Shown: in pieces, positions 15,238 through 24,261 of the stretch
Layout of the letters: the number at the start of each line of letters is the position of its first letter
Numbering within the stretch: position 1 is the first letter of the stretch
Origin: Stenotrophomonas tumulicola
GTDB lineage: Bacteria; Pseudomonadota; Gammaproteobacteria; Xanthomonadales; Xanthomonadaceae
Reading direction: 5' to 3'
Length of the DNA stretch: 64,000 nt
Assembly (NCBI RefSeq): GCF_014117215.1
Contig: NZ_JACGXS010000006.1
Span: 1 to 64,000 of the forward strand
Notes under the pieces: generated by a model
Told to the model about the DNA's origin: nothing
Seen by the model: only the letters and a program-made list of their open reading frames with translations
Databases searched by the model: none
Translations under genes and position numbers: made by a program

Positions 15238-18200
15238 TCAGAACCCCGCCGTCAGGCTGAGCTTCAACGTGCGCCCCGGTGCGGCAACCAGGCCACGCGT
15301 GGCCGGGTCGATGTAGTACTGGTCGGTCAGGTTGGTGCCGGCGAGTTCGAGCACCAGGTTGTCGCGCAGCCGGTAGCTGGCGTAGGCATCGAACAGCAGC
15401 GTCTCGCCCCAGGAATACGGGAAGTTCGACGTAGCGAGGAACCCGCCGCCGTTGCTGATGGTGTTGGCGCGGTAGAAATCCAGGTCCTTGTTCTTGTACT
15501 GGCTGTAGAACGTCACCCGGCCACCGATTTCCAGGCGCTTTTCCAGGAACCGGCCACCCAGCGACCAGTTGGCCGAGAACTCTGGCGTGGCCTGTGTCAG
15601 CAGGTAGCCCTGCAGGAAACCGTACTTGACGCAATCCGGCAGGAAGATGTTGGAAGCATTCCCGTCGATATCGACGTTTTCCCCATTGGGGATGCTGGTC
15701 AACAGCGCGTGGCTGGCATCGCAGACCTCGTTTTCCAGCATGTAGTTCATGCCCAGGTCGGTGAAGAAGCGACCGCCGTCGTAACGACCGGTCAGCTCGA
15801 CGCCGCGGATGTTCTGCTTGTCGATGTTGCTGAAGCTCAGGCGGTTGTCGCGCTCGATGACGTTGCGGGTCTTGTTGGAGTAATACGCCAGCTTGACGTC
15901 CGCCCTGCCCTCCGCTTGCAGCAGGTGGCTGAAGTCGTGGACGTAGGCCACTTCCCAGTTGTAGGCGTGCTCCGGCTTCAAGCCGCGGAACGGATTGATG
16001 TTGGCCGAGAAACCGATGGTGCTTTCGAACAGGCTGGGGAAGCGGACGGCCTCGGTATAGCGGAAATAGGCGCGGTCGTAATCGCTGAAGTTGACCGTGG
16101 TGGAGAATGCCGGCACCCAGCGATGGCCGCGCTTCTTCTCGGCCGTTGCGGTAACGTACTCATTGACCGGGCTGGTGCTGCAGTAGCTGCCGTCGCCACC
16201 GTTGCTTGTCGACAGTCCGCCGCCGGCCTGCAGGTACTGCTGTGCATCCTGCAGGAACTGGCCGTTCAGGCATGGATTGGTCGCTGCGCTGTACTTGCCG
16301 TCCGCGTTGGGCTCCCAGGGCAGGTTGTGCTCGTCGCGTACCGTCCGCACCTGCAGCGCGTCCCATGCTTCCTTGATCAACGCATCCAGGTCGATTCCAT
16401 CGGCTTCGAACGCTTCGCGGTTGGCTTCCGCTTCGGCCACCGCCTCTGCGATCAGATCGTATTCGGCCTGGTCGAATTCGGTGCGTTGCGTCCAGTACGA
16501 GGCCTGCCGGCTGACGGTGGCACTGTTGACGAACCGGCCGGGATTTTCCGCCACGTAATCGTCGTAGGCCCAGTAGTCGACATAACGCATGCCGGCGCTG
16601 ACCTGCAGCCAGTCGGTCGGACGCCAGTCGAAGTTGAAGCTGGCATTCCATTCCTCGCGACGTCCGGCACGCGGATAGCTGCGCCACCCGTCGTTGGGCG
16701 ATATCACGTCGTTGGAGCGCAGTTTCTCGTGCTGGAACTCGCCCCCCACGGTCAGGTCCAGCGCGTCGGTGATGCCGAACTTGTTGCTGAGGGTGATGCC
16801 GTTGCGGGTGTTGGTGGCGTTGGAAATGGCCGTGTTGCGCAGGATGACGTCGTCGCGGTGGGCGCCTTCGGCGTAGTTTGGAAAGCCGCCTGCGCTGTAC
16901 GTGGCGCTGAGCGTATCGGTGCGCCACAGGTTGGCGTACAGGTCGATCCAGCGGTTGTCCTTGGGCGTGAAGGTGTATTCCAGGTTGTAGGCCTTGCCAT
17001 CCACGCGGCTCAACGGCCACTGCACCGAACCGGGCAACGATGATGCGAACAGGCGCGATGGCATGATCTCGCCATAGTGCGAGAGGCTGTCGCGGTAGCC
17101 GAACTGCAGTTCCTGGTCGTCGCTGGGACGCCACGTAGCCTTGAACAGCCAGGATTCCATCTGGCTGGAGGTGTTGGTCATCTCGTTGCCCGGCGGAAGG
17201 CGCGTGGCCAACCAGGAGATGACATCGTCGACCCAGTTGGCCTGTTCGTGCGAGTAGTAGCCCGCGTTGTGCCTGCCTGCAAAGTAATTGCCGCGCTCGC
17301 GATAGGCGTAAGCGCCAAGCAGGTCCAGCTTGTCGGATTTCCAGCCCAGTGCGAGGCGATAGGCGTAGTCCTCGCCTTCGAAGACGTTGTGGCCTCCTCC
17401 ACCGGTCTTCGGCGTTACCCGCAGCGTCAGGTCGTCGTTGGGGGTGACGCCCGAGTTCTGCGGGTAGCCGTCCACCGTGCGGTAGTCTTCGCCGGTGTGC
17501 AGGCTCGGCAGGCGCGGCTTGACCGCGTTGCTGCTGCCTTCGATCTTGAACTCGCCGCCGAAACGCTCGCCTTCCGGGACGATGTCGTCCACGTCCAGGG
17601 TCTTGACCGCCATCGCACCGCCAATACCGGTGGTGACGTTGCGCACCATCCCGGGGCCCTTGATGATCTGGATGCCGCCGATCAGGAACGGATCGATGTA
17701 GTTGCGATTGGTGGCGCCGTTGTAGCCACGCCACACGGTAAGCGCCTGCTCGGTGCCATCGATGGTGACCGGCACGCGGCCACGGCCCTGGATGCCGCGG
17801 ATGTTCAGGTCCAGCGCGCCGCTGTTGCGGGCGTCTCCGCTGAATACACCCGGCACGCCATTGACCAGGTCGGAGGGCGTCTTGCCCTTGTAACGCTCTA
17901 CTTCGATGCGCCCGATGTAGGAGGTGGAGATATCCAGATCGTAGACATCGTCGTAGCCTTTGACATCGCGCTGCGCACCTGTCGCCGCTTCGGCGCGCTG
18001 GCCTGCCACGGTAAGCGAATCGGTGGTGACTACGCCCTCGCCCACCTGTTGGCCGTTGGGCGCCGCTCCCCTGCCGACCACCACGATGCCCGGCTCGCGC
18101 CAACGCCAGGCCAGGCCGGTTCCATCCAACAGCCGCGCCAGTGCCTGGCCGGCCGTGAAGCTTCCGGTGATCGGCTTGCCCTGCACGCCCGCCACATCGT

Positions 18201-18417
18201 CGGATGCGAACAGGATGCGGACATCGGCCTGGTCGGCCAGCCGGGTAAGTGCCGTGTCCAGCGACTGCGGCGGCAGGTCGAAGCGGATGACCGACTCTGC
18301 GCCAGCGGGTGACGCCGGCGCCTGGGCCAGGGCCGGTGCGGACAGGGCCAGCAGGATGTTGACTGCCAGCAGCGAGCGCAGGCAGGTGCGGTAACGAAGT
18401 GGCGCGGAAGCTCTCAT
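15238..18417 (-). CDS. TonB-dependent receptor with STN signalling domain (hemophilin/heme receptor)
   Basis: This 1059-residue outer-membrane receptor probably imports heme from the adjacent hemophilin. After a signal peptide (ending ALAQA) comes an STN domain at about residues 38-115 (FDLPPQSLDTALTRLADQAD), which signals to a FecR anti-sigma. A plug domain with VNGVPGVFSGDARNSGALD follows, then a 22-strand barrel ending LKLSLTAGF with a terminal Phe. AVRFPSLFES and NPFRGLKPEHAYNWE resemble the FRAP and NPNL segments of heme receptors. A promoter of ECF type lies upstream at 18490-18517. It probably forms the surface-signalling trio with FecR and the sigma factor. Confidence 0.92.
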   Translation of the reverse strand: MRASAPLRYRTCLRSLLAVNILLALSAPALAQAPASPAGAESVIRFDLPPQSLDTALTRLADQADVRILFASDDVAGVQGKPITGSFTAGQALARLLDGTGLAWRWREPGIVVVGRGAAPNGQQVGEGVVTTDSLTVAGQRAEAATGAQRDVKGYDDVYDLDISTSYIGRIEVERYKGKTPSDLVNGVPGVFSGDARNSGALDLNIRGIQGRGRVPVTIDGTEQALTVWRGYNGATNRNYIDPFLIGGIQIIKGPGMVRNVTTGIGGAMAVKTLDVDDIVPEGERFGGEFKIEGSSNAVKPRLPSLHTGEDYRTVDGYPQNSGVTPNDDLTLRVTPKTGGGGHNVFEGEDYAYRLALGWKSDKLDLLGAYAYRERGNYFAGRHNAGYYSHEQANWVDDVISWLATRLPPGNEMTNTSSQMESWLFKATWRPSDDQELQFGYRDSLSHYGEIMPSRLFASSLPGSVQWPLSRVDGKAYNLEYTFTPKDNRWIDLYANLWRTDTLSATYSAGGFPNYAEGAHRDDVILRNTAISNATNTRNGITLSNKFGITDALDLTVGGEFQHEKLRSNDVISPNDGWRSYPRAGRREEWNASFNFDWRPTDWLQVSAGMRYVDYWAYDDYVAENPGRFVNSATVSRQASYWTQRTEFDQAEYDLIAEAVAEAEANREAFEADGIDLDALIKEAWDALQVRTVRDEHNLPWEPNADGKYSAATNPCLNGQFLQDAQQYLQAGGGLSTSNGGDGSYCSTSPVNEYVTATAEKKRGHRWVPAFSTTVNFSDYDRAYFRYTEAVRFPSLFESTIGFSANINPFRGLKPEHAYNWEVAYVHDFSHLLQAEGRADVKLAYYSNKTRNVIERDNRLSFSNIDKQNIRGVELTGRYDGGRFFTDLGMNYMLENEVCDASHALLTSIPNGENVDIDGNASNIFLPDCVKYGFLQGYLLTQATPEFSANWSLGGRFLEKRLEIGGRVTFYSQYKNKDLDFYRANTISNGGGFLATSNFPYSWGETLLFDAYASYRLRDNLVLELAGTNLTDQYYIDPATRGLVAAPGRTLKLSLTAGF

Positions 18418-18489
18418 GTGTCCGATCAGTTGTAGGAATGGGCCCCCGTAAGCGGGAGTGCCTCAGATGCAAATAGCTCTCATTCCTAT

Positions 18490-18517
18490 AGACGAACCGG
18501 GCTGGGCAAAATTGCAG
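18490..18517 (-). promoter_or_regulatory. ECF-type promoter of the TonB-dependent receptor
   Basis: Reading on the minus strand: CTGCAATTTTG, 12 nt, CGTCT. The same elements with the same spacing occur upstream of fecR at 19572-19599. FecI-type ECF promoters typically have a -10 element of this CGTCT kind. The -10 is about 75 bp before the receptor start codon. Confidence 0.75.
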
Positions 18518-18553
18518 TCCCATCTGGCCCCACCGGCTACGCCGTGCGCCTGC

Positions 18554-19510
18554 TCAGCGGATCAGCGTCATCAGCGGCAGGCGCACGATCCGGGCATCGG
18601 CCAGCGCGGCGACCGTGCGCAGCAGGGCATCCGGATCTTCCAGGTCGAACACGCCGCTGAGCTGCATCCGGCGAAGGCCGTCGCCGAGCACGACCACCCG
18701 ATCGGCCACATAGCGCTCCAGTTCAGCCGCAATCGTCGCCAGTGGCTGCCGGTTGAAGATCAGCTTGCCGCGGATCCAGGCCGTCAATGCTTCAGCATCG
18801 ACCGCTTCGACCAGGCCCAGCACGTCCGCACTGAAGGCCATGCACTGGTTCGCGGCGAGCGTGGCCTTGCCTGCCGCGTTGTGTACTTCGGCGCTGCCTT
18901 CCAGCACGGTGAGCGTGCTGCGACGGGATTCGCGGCGCAGCGAACAGCGCCCGGAACCGATCAGGATCTCGCCGTCACGGCACTGGGCCACGAATGGCCT
19001 GCCGGCATCGGCGACCACGTCGAACAGGACCTCGCCGGACGCAACCGATACGTGCCGACGGGTTGCTGAAAAGGCCACCGAGAGCGCGCTTGCGGTATTG
19101 AGCCAGGCCTGCGAGCCATCGGGCAGCGCGAACTGCCGGCGTTCGCCGGTGCGCGTGCGCTGGTCCGCAAACAGGCTGGCAGGCGGCAGCAGCAGGCCAC
19201 TGGCGGCCAGTCCTGCCACGGCAGCGGCAGATACCCCGCCGGCCAGGAACGCACGGCGGCTGATGCGGCGGCGTGGCGCGGGAGACAGCGCCTGCACCCA
19301 GCGCCGGTGTTCGTCGGCGACCTCGGTCCGCCCGATATCGTCCAGCAGGGCCTGGGCATGGCGGACGCTCGCGGCATGCGCCGGGGACCGTCCGCACCAT
19401 TGTTCGAACGCAGCCCGCTCCGCTGGCGTCGGATGGCCGGCCATGCGGACCACCCACGAGATCGCCTCGTCGCTGAGTGTGTTGTTGCGGGATCGGAAGT
19501 GGTCGAGCAT
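18554..19510 (-). CDS. FecR-family anti-sigma factor / signal transducer
   Basis: This 318-residue inner-membrane protein has an N-terminal cytoplasmic anti-sigma domain (residues about 5-75, SDEAISWVVRMAGHPTPAER), a membrane anchor near residues 90-115 (ISRRAFLAGGVSAAAVAGLA), a FecR domain (QFALPDGSQAWLNTASAL) and a C-terminal STN-like interaction domain. It receives the signal from the receptor STN domain and releases the ECF sigma factor. The ATG at 19510 is chosen over the upstream ATG at 19591, which lies on the promoter -35 element. The anchor begins with twin arginines (SRRAFL), common in this family. Confidence 0.9.
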   Translation of the reverse strand: MLDHFRSRNNTLSDEAISWVVRMAGHPTPAERAAFEQWCGRSPAHAASVRHAQALLDDIGRTEVADEHRRWVQALSPAPRRRISRRAFLAGGVSAAAVAGLAASGLLLPPASLFADQRTRTGERRQFALPDGSQAWLNTASALSVAFSATRRHVSVASGEVLFDVVADAGRPFVAQCRDGEILIGSGRCSLRRESRRSTLTVLEGSAEVHNAAGKATLAANQCMAFSADVLGLVEAVDAEALTAWIRGKLIFNRQPLATIAAELERYVADRVVVLGDGLRRMQLSGVFDLEDPDALLRTVAALADARIVRLPLMTLIR

Positions 19511-19571
19511 TGAGGCGTGGCGGTCGGCTGCGCTGGATGGAGGGACGCTGGGAATGTCACGTATACCCTTA

Positions 19572-19599
19572 AGACGACCAGGCCGACACAAAATTGCAG
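19572..19599 (-). promoter_or_regulatory. ECF-type promoter upstream of fecR
   Basis: CTGCAATTTTG, 12 nt, CGTCT on the minus strand, identical in both elements and spacing to the receptor promoter. It lies between the sigma-factor stop and the fecR start, so fecR but not the sigma gene should be under the sigma factor's own control. Confidence 0.75.
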
Positions 19600-19633
19600 C
19601 AACCGGGGTGACGCCGGGATCGTGGTGTGGCGC

Positions 19634-20143
19634 TCAGGGCGGCGGCAGGCGGTTGCGGCAATGGCGCAGGGCCTGGGCAAGGTACTTGGCGACCATGCTT
19701 TCGGATACCGAGAGCCTGCGGGCGATTTCCGCATGCGGCAGGCCATCGACACGGAACAACAGCATGGCCAGGCGGGCATTGGGAGGCAGCTCGCGCAATA
19801 CGCGGTCCAGTTGCTGCAGGTGATCGTGCGCCAGTGCCTGCCGTTCCGGATCCGGCGCCGGGTCCGGCAACGAGACATCCGGTTCACCACTGCCGGAACT
19901 GCGCTGCTCGCGGCGCGCGGCGTCGATGGCCAGGTTGCCGGCGACCCGGTAGATGAAGGCGCGCTCGTCGCGGATGTCTTCTTCGCGCCCTGGCCGGGAC
20001 GCTGTTTCCAGCAGCCGCAGATACGTGTCCTGGACAACATCTTCGGCCCGGTCGCGATCGCCGGTGCGGCGACGCAGATGCCGGACAAGGTCATCGTACA
20101 GTTCAAGGAAACTGTCGATCAATCTGGAGGAAGGGCGGCTCAT
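19634..20143 (-). CDS. FecI-type ECF RNA polymerase sigma factor
   Basis: This protein of about 169 residues has sigma region 2 at residues 10-80 (LVRHLRRRTGDRDRAEDVVQ, then AFIYRVAGNLAIDAARRE) and region 4 near the C-terminus (LPPNARLAMLLFRVDGLPHA, EIARRLSVSESMVAKYLAQA). It should direct transcription from the two CTGCAATTTTG-N12-CGTCT promoters found in the locus. Two ATG starts, 20143 and 20161, are possible and neither has a strong ribosome-binding site. No Fur box was recognised upstream, which is notable because such genes are usually iron-repressed. Confidence 0.9.
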   Translation of the reverse strand: MSRPSSRLIDSFLELYDDLVRHLRRRTGDRDRAEDVVQDTYLRLLETASRPGREEDIRDERAFIYRVAGNLAIDAARREQRSSGSGEPDVSLPDPAPDPERQALAHDHLQQLDRVLRELPPNARLAMLLFRVDGLPHAEIARRLSVSESMVAKYLAQALRHCRNRLPPP

Positions 20144-20321
20144 CAGGTACCGGTGCAGCATCCACGCTTGGACAACGGAGGCGTTCCCCGTGTCCAGTTC
20201 CCGGCTGGCTTATCGCTGGCTGACCCGCGCATCGTACCGCCAAATCGCCCGGAATGCCCCCCGGCGCAGGGTGCCATCAACAGCAGGCGCCTGCCATGGT
20301 GGGCCAGGTATCTGCGACCGG

Positions 20322-21227
20322 TTACGGATCGCCTGCTTTAAGTGCGTCCACCACCGCGCGCACGGCAGGCGAAAGCGGCGCGCCTGCCGCGTAGTAGAGG
20401 TGGAATCCGGGATAGGTCGGCGACCAGTCCGCCAGCACCCGCAACAGCCGTCCCTCGTCGATCATCGGTTGCGCGATACGGTCGACGCCGTGCCATAAGC
20501 CAATTCCGCTGAGCGCGGCGTACAGCATGAGGTCACTGTCGTCGGCCACCAGCGTGCCGTCGACATCGAGCGTGATGGTCTCGCCTGCGCGCTCGAACGA
20601 CCAGCGGAAGAGCGCGCCTCCCGGTCCGCTGCGACAGCCGATGCATTGATGGCGCGCCAGATCGGCAGGATGTACCGGAGGCGGATGGGTAGCGAAATAG
20701 CCCGGCGAACCGACCACGGCCGTTGTGAATGGCTTTGTCACCGCCACCGCCACCATGTCCTGCGCCACCTCATGGCCAAGCTGGATACCGAGGTCGAAGC
20801 CCTCGACCAGGTCGCCCGGACGTTCGATCGTGCGGACATCGAGCGTCACATGCGGGTAGTCGCGCGCAAGCCGCCCGATCACCGGCGCGACGAGCATCTG
20901 GATGGCGAGCCGCGGGGCAGCCAGCCGTACCGTGCCCATGGGCGCATCTCCAGGGGTGCCGACCGCCGCGACCGCGTTATCCAGCAGCGCCAGCGCCGGT
21001 GCCAGATCCTGCAACAGCCGGGCGCCGGCCTCGGTCAGCGTCACCGACCTTGTGGTCCGGTTGAGCAGGCGTTGACCCAGCCGATTCTCCAGGGCGCGGA
21101 CCGCATGGCTCAACGTGGACGCTGTCAGGCCGAGATCGAGCGCTGCCCGGCGGAAGCTGCGTGCCTCCGCCACCGCGGCGAAGGCGCGTACCTCGGCATA
21201 TTCTCCCGGCTTCAGACGTCTGTTCAT
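20322..21227 (-). CDS. LysR-family transcriptional regulator
   Basis: This 301-residue LysR protein has its helix-turn-helix at residues about 8-65 (AEARSFRRAALDLGLTASTL, SHAVRALENRLGQRLLNRTT) and an effector domain of the CrgA-like type beyond residue 90. It is divergent from the SDR gene at 21330, with about 100 bp between the two start codons, so control of that SDR is likely. It follows the heme locus without obvious functional connection. The inducer is unknown. Confidence 0.9.
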   Translation of the reverse strand: MNRRLKPGEYAEVRAFAAVAEARSFRRAALDLGLTASTLSHAVRALENRLGQRLLNRTTRSVTLTEAGARLLQDLAPALALLDNAVAAVGTPGDAPMGTVRLAAPRLAIQMLVAPVIGRLARDYPHVTLDVRTIERPGDLVEGFDLGIQLGHEVAQDMVAVAVTKPFTTAVVGSPGYFATHPPPVHPADLARHQCIGCRSGPGGALFRWSFERAGETITLDVDGTLVADDSDLMLYAALSGIGLWHGVDRIAQPMIDEGRLLRVLADWSPTYPGFHLYYAAGAPLSPAVRAVVDALKAGDP

Positions 21228-21329
21228 TGCTGAGTATCACCCATCAACCTGTTGCGTTCCCGTGCATTGTCCTGCCGTGTGCCCAGGCCTATCTTGGGTT
21301 ATCGGTCCAACATGAAAACATGGTTCAGA

Positions 21330-22106
21330 ATGAACAATCCAGGATTTCAACGCCTCGCAGGCAACGTCGTAATCGTCACCGGCGCAGGCTCCGGCATCGG
21401 CGAGACAGCCGCACGCGCCTTTGCCCGCGACGGCGCCAGGGTCGTGCTGGTCGGCCGGCGGGAAGCGCCCTTGGCCGCCGTTGCGGACGCGATCCAAGCC
21501 ACCGGTGGCGAGGCGTTGGTCGTGGCAAGCGACGTCTCCGATGCGGATGACGTGAACGCCGTGATCGCCCGCACGATCGACCAGTTCGGTCAGCTCGACC
21601 ACGTCTTCAACAATGCCGGCATTCAAGGCACGGGCGGGCCGATCATCGAAATGGCGGAGGCCGCCTTCGACGAGCTTATCGCCATCAACCTCAAAGGCCC
21701 ATGGTTGATGACCCGCGCGGCCCTGCGCGTCATGATTCCCTCCGGCCGGCCGGGCGCAATCGTGAACACATCGTCCTTCCTGTCGACGGCCGCCACGGTC
21801 GGCACCTCTGCCTATTCCGCCAGCAAGGCGGGGCTCGATGCCATGGTCCGCGCGATCGCGCTGGAGGCCGGACCACACGGTATCCGCGTCAACAACATCA
21901 ATCCTGGCGTGATCGACACGCCCATGCTGCGTTCGCATGGCGAAGCCATCATCCCGCCGCTCGCCGCCAGGGCGGCGCTGGGAAGGGTCGGCACACCGGA
22001 GGATATCGCCGGCGTCGCCGTATGGCTCTGTACCGACGAAGCGCGTTTCATCACTGGCCAGTCGATCCTGGTGGATGGCGGCTTCACGATTCCAGGGCCT
22101 CGCTAG
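21330..22106 (+). CDS. SDR-family oxidoreductase
   Basis: This 258-residue classical SDR has TGAGSGIGETAARAFARDGA as the cofactor loop, NNAGIQG, a catalytic serine in NTSSFLS and YSASKAG as the Tyr-Lys pair. It ends with ITGQSILVDGGFTIPG, as in FabG-like proteins. MNNPGF is used as start; the in-frame ATG at 21312 (MKTWFRMN) is an alternative, since neither has a clear ribosome-binding site. It is divergent from the LysR gene and convergent with the flavin monooxygenase gene. Confidence 0.9.
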   Translation: MNNPGFQRLAGNVVIVTGAGSGIGETAARAFARDGARVVLVGRREAPLAAVADAIQATGGEALVVASDVSDADDVNAVIARTIDQFGQLDHVFNNAGIQGTGGPIIEMAEAAFDELIAINLKGPWLMTRAALRVMIPSGRPGAIVNTSSFLSTAATVGTSAYSASKAGLDAMVRAIALEAGPHGIRVNNINPGVIDTPMLRSHGEAIIPPLAARAALGRVGTPEDIAGVAVWLCTDEARFITGQSILVDGGFTIPGPR

Positions 22107-22158
22107 GCAGGCATTGCCGCGACACCAGGCGCCCGCAGGCACATGGCGAAGTCCCCTG

Positions 22159-23211
22159 TCAGTCCTGGCGTGTCCCCTGCCCGGGTGCCGCGCGGACGAT
22201 CGGCGCGACCGCATTACCCAGAAGTTCGATGGAACGCTTCATCGCCGCCGTTTCGAGGGAGGCGGTACTCATCTGGAAGGTGATGCGCGAGACACCGCCA
22301 AGCACTTCATCGGCACGGAGCATCTTGGCGGCGACGGTCGCCGGATCTCCGATCAGGAATGCCCCCTCCGGCCCCGCCATGCTGTCGAACTGCTGGCGTG
22401 TCGGCGGGGACCAGCCACGTTCACGGCCGACCCTCGCGGTCAGGTGCGCCCAGCCGGGGAAGAAGGCATCCCGGGCCGCCGCATCGGTTTCCGCGACGAA
22501 TCCCATCGCGTGCACGCCCACCACCAGTTTTTCCGCTGCATGTCCGGCGCGCATGCCCGCTTCGCGATAGAGGTCCACGAGCGGACGAAAACGCGCGAAA
22601 TCTCCGCCGATGATCGCGATCATCAGCGGAAGGCCAAGCGTGCCGGCACGAACAAAGGATTGCGGCGTGCCGCCAACGCCAATCCATAACGGCAGTCGTG
22701 GCTGGTGCGGTCGCGGGAAAACGCCCTGGCCACTGAGCGCTGGGCGGAACCGCCCCTTCCAGGTGGGATGGGGCGTGTCACCCAACTGCAGGAACAGCTC
22801 CAGCTTTTCGGCGAAGAGCTCGTCATAGGCGCCTGTGTCCAGGCCGAACAACGGGAATGCCTCGCCGAACGAACCACGACCGACGACGAGTTCCGCACGC
22901 CCCCTGGAGATCAGGTCGAGGGTCGCGAACTCCTGGAAAACCCGGACCGGGTCAGCCGCACTCAACACCGTCACCGCGCTGGTCAAGCGGATACGATCGG
23001 TGCGTGCTGCTGCCGCCGCGAGGATGATCGCCGGCGCGGAGTCGAGGAACTCGGCGCGATGATGCTCGCCGATGCCGAATACATCGAGTCCGGCACGATC
23101 GGCGGTTTCGACCTCCGCGAGCAGGTCGGCCATGCGATCGGCTGCCGACGGAAGCCTGCCGGTGAGCGGATCCGGAAGGATGGCGGCGAAACTGTCTACC
23201 CCGATTTCCAT
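22159..23211 (-). CDS. LLM-class flavin-dependent oxidoreductase
   Basis: This 350-residue luciferase-like enzyme has GLDVFGIGEHHRAEFLDSAP near residue 50, SAVTVLSAADPVRVFQEFAT, and [20 protein letters not shown], all characteristic of bacterial LLM monooxygenases that use reduced flavin and O2. The ATG at MEIGVDS is preceded by AAAGGA; the longer open frame to 23595 would cross the shared promoter element. The gene is the leftward member of a divergent pair around that element (23267-23345). The substrate is unknown. Confidence 0.9.
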   Translation of the reverse strand: MEIGVDSFAAILPDPLTGRLPSAADRMADLLAEVETADRAGLDVFGIGEHHRAEFLDSAPAIILAAAAARTDRIRLTSAVTVLSAADPVRVFQEFATLDLISRGRAELVVGRGSFGEAFPLFGLDTGAYDELFAEKLELFLQLGDTPHPTWKGRFRPALSGQGVFPRPHQPRLPLWIGVGGTPQSFVRAGTLGLPLMIAIIGGDFARFRPLVDLYREAGMRAGHAAEKLVVGVHAMGFVAETDAAARDAFFPGWAHLTARVGRERGWSPPTRQQFDSMAGPEGAFLIGDPATVAAKMLRADEVLGGVSRITFQMSTASLETAAMKRSIELLGNAVAPIVRAAPGQGTRQD

Positions 23212-23266
23212 GGATGTCCTTTTGCTGGTGCGCAGGAAAGACCTTGCCATCGCGGCGAGGCGATGC

Positions 23267-23345
23267 GGTAGTGCCTTTTCCCGTCGTGCTGTGTCGCAGG
23301 AACTGGAACGAAGAATCGATGGCTTTCGTGCCACGCTTTGCCGCC
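23267..23345. promoter_or_regulatory. Shared tandem operator element, copy A
   Basis: GGTAGT at 23267, CTGTG block at 23289 (22 bp on), and a diverged second block CTTTG at 23336 (47 bp further). AACTGGAACGAAG lies between the blocks, as in copy B. It sits between the divergent LLM gene and the membrane-protein gene. Further homology with copies B and D (AAAGACCTTGCCATC-like) extends toward the LLM gene. Confidence 0.75.
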
Positions 23346-23373
23346 GAACATCACCGCCGACAAGAGCATTCCC

Positions 23374-24261
23374 ATGTCGATCCCAGCATTCCCACCTCCC
23401 CGAAAGCCCCTGCTGCTGGCAGCCAGCCTGGCACTGGCGGGCGTCGCCGCGTTCAGCATCCACGTCGGGATGCTGGCCGCGGGGGTCCCGTTCCCGCTGG
23501 CGCAACCGCCGACGTGGGCGCGCTGGCTCAGCAACGCGCTGGTCGCCAGCGCCCTGCTGGTGTTGCTCCGGCTCGCGCATCCACGCGTCGGCCACATGGG
23601 CGTGCTGGCGCGCACGCTGATCATCGCCTGCATCCTGATGGCGATCCAGGAAACGCTGCGGGCGCGGATCATGACCGGCGTGGTGACGACCGCCTGGATG
23701 GCGTCGGCACTGAGCCTTGTGCGGCCCGTGGCCAGTGCCCTGCTCCTTTCACTGCTGAGCGTGATCGCAGTCCGGTGGGTCCGCAGCGCGGCGTCCCTGG
23801 CCATCGCCGCGCTGGTGGTGGGTGCAGCGTACGTGGCCCTGCAACTGCTGCTGGGCCTGGTGCTTTCGCCGCTCACGGAACTGGTTGCGTCGTTGGGGCG
23901 CCCGGAGGCATACGCGTTTCCCTATCCGTTCCATGTCACCTTCCTGGCCTATCTGACGTTTGCCGAGCCGGTGATGGGCACCGCTGCGTTGCTGATGCTG
24001 GCCTGGGACCGGCTGCCGGCATCCAGGCCGGCGCGGCTGGCGGTGCTCGCGCTGATGGTCGCGCTGGTGAAGGGAGTCGTCGGCATGACCTTCCTCTACA
24101 GCTTCTTCATGACCCAGCCGCCGCTGCCCGGCATGCTCAGTTGGAGCCAGTTCCTGTTCGAGTTCCTCGCCCTCGGGGCCCTGGCGGGCGCTGCGTGGAA
24201 AGCTTTCGGGCCACCGGGTGCCCGCGCGCCGGCCACGCCATCGAACGCATGGCCGCAGTGA
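23374..24261 (+). CDS. Multi-pass membrane protein of unknown function
   Basis: I do not recognise this 295-residue protein. It has about eight hydrophobic helices, beginning with LLLAASLALAGVAAFSIHVG, and a longer loop near AYAFPYPFHVTFLAYLTFAE. There is no signal peptide, lipobox or known catalytic motif. The start at MSIPAFPPP is chosen, with ATG at 23338 as alternative. It is transcribed divergently from the LLM oxidoreductase across shared operator copy A. Its TGA stop directly abuts the stop of the converging reductase gene (TGATCA). Confidence 0.6.
   Translation: MSIPAFPPPRKPLLLAASLALAGVAAFSIHVGMLAAGVPFPLAQPPTWARWLSNALVASALLVLLRLAHPRVGHMGVLARTLIIACILMAIQETLRARIMTGVVTTAWMASALSLVRPVASALLLSLLSVIAVRWVRSAASLAIAALVVGAAYVALQLLLGLVLSPLTELVASLGRPEAYAFPYPFHVTFLAYLTFAEPVMGTAALLMLAWDRLPASRPARLAVLALMVALVKGVVGMTFLYSFFMTQPPLPGMLSWSQFLFEFLALGALAGAAWKAFGPPGARAPATPSNAWPQ

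Noticed and set aside
20144..20321. Fur box upstream of the ECF sigma gene
   Set aside because: Expected from the biology, but no GATAATGATTATC-like sequence was found in the region.
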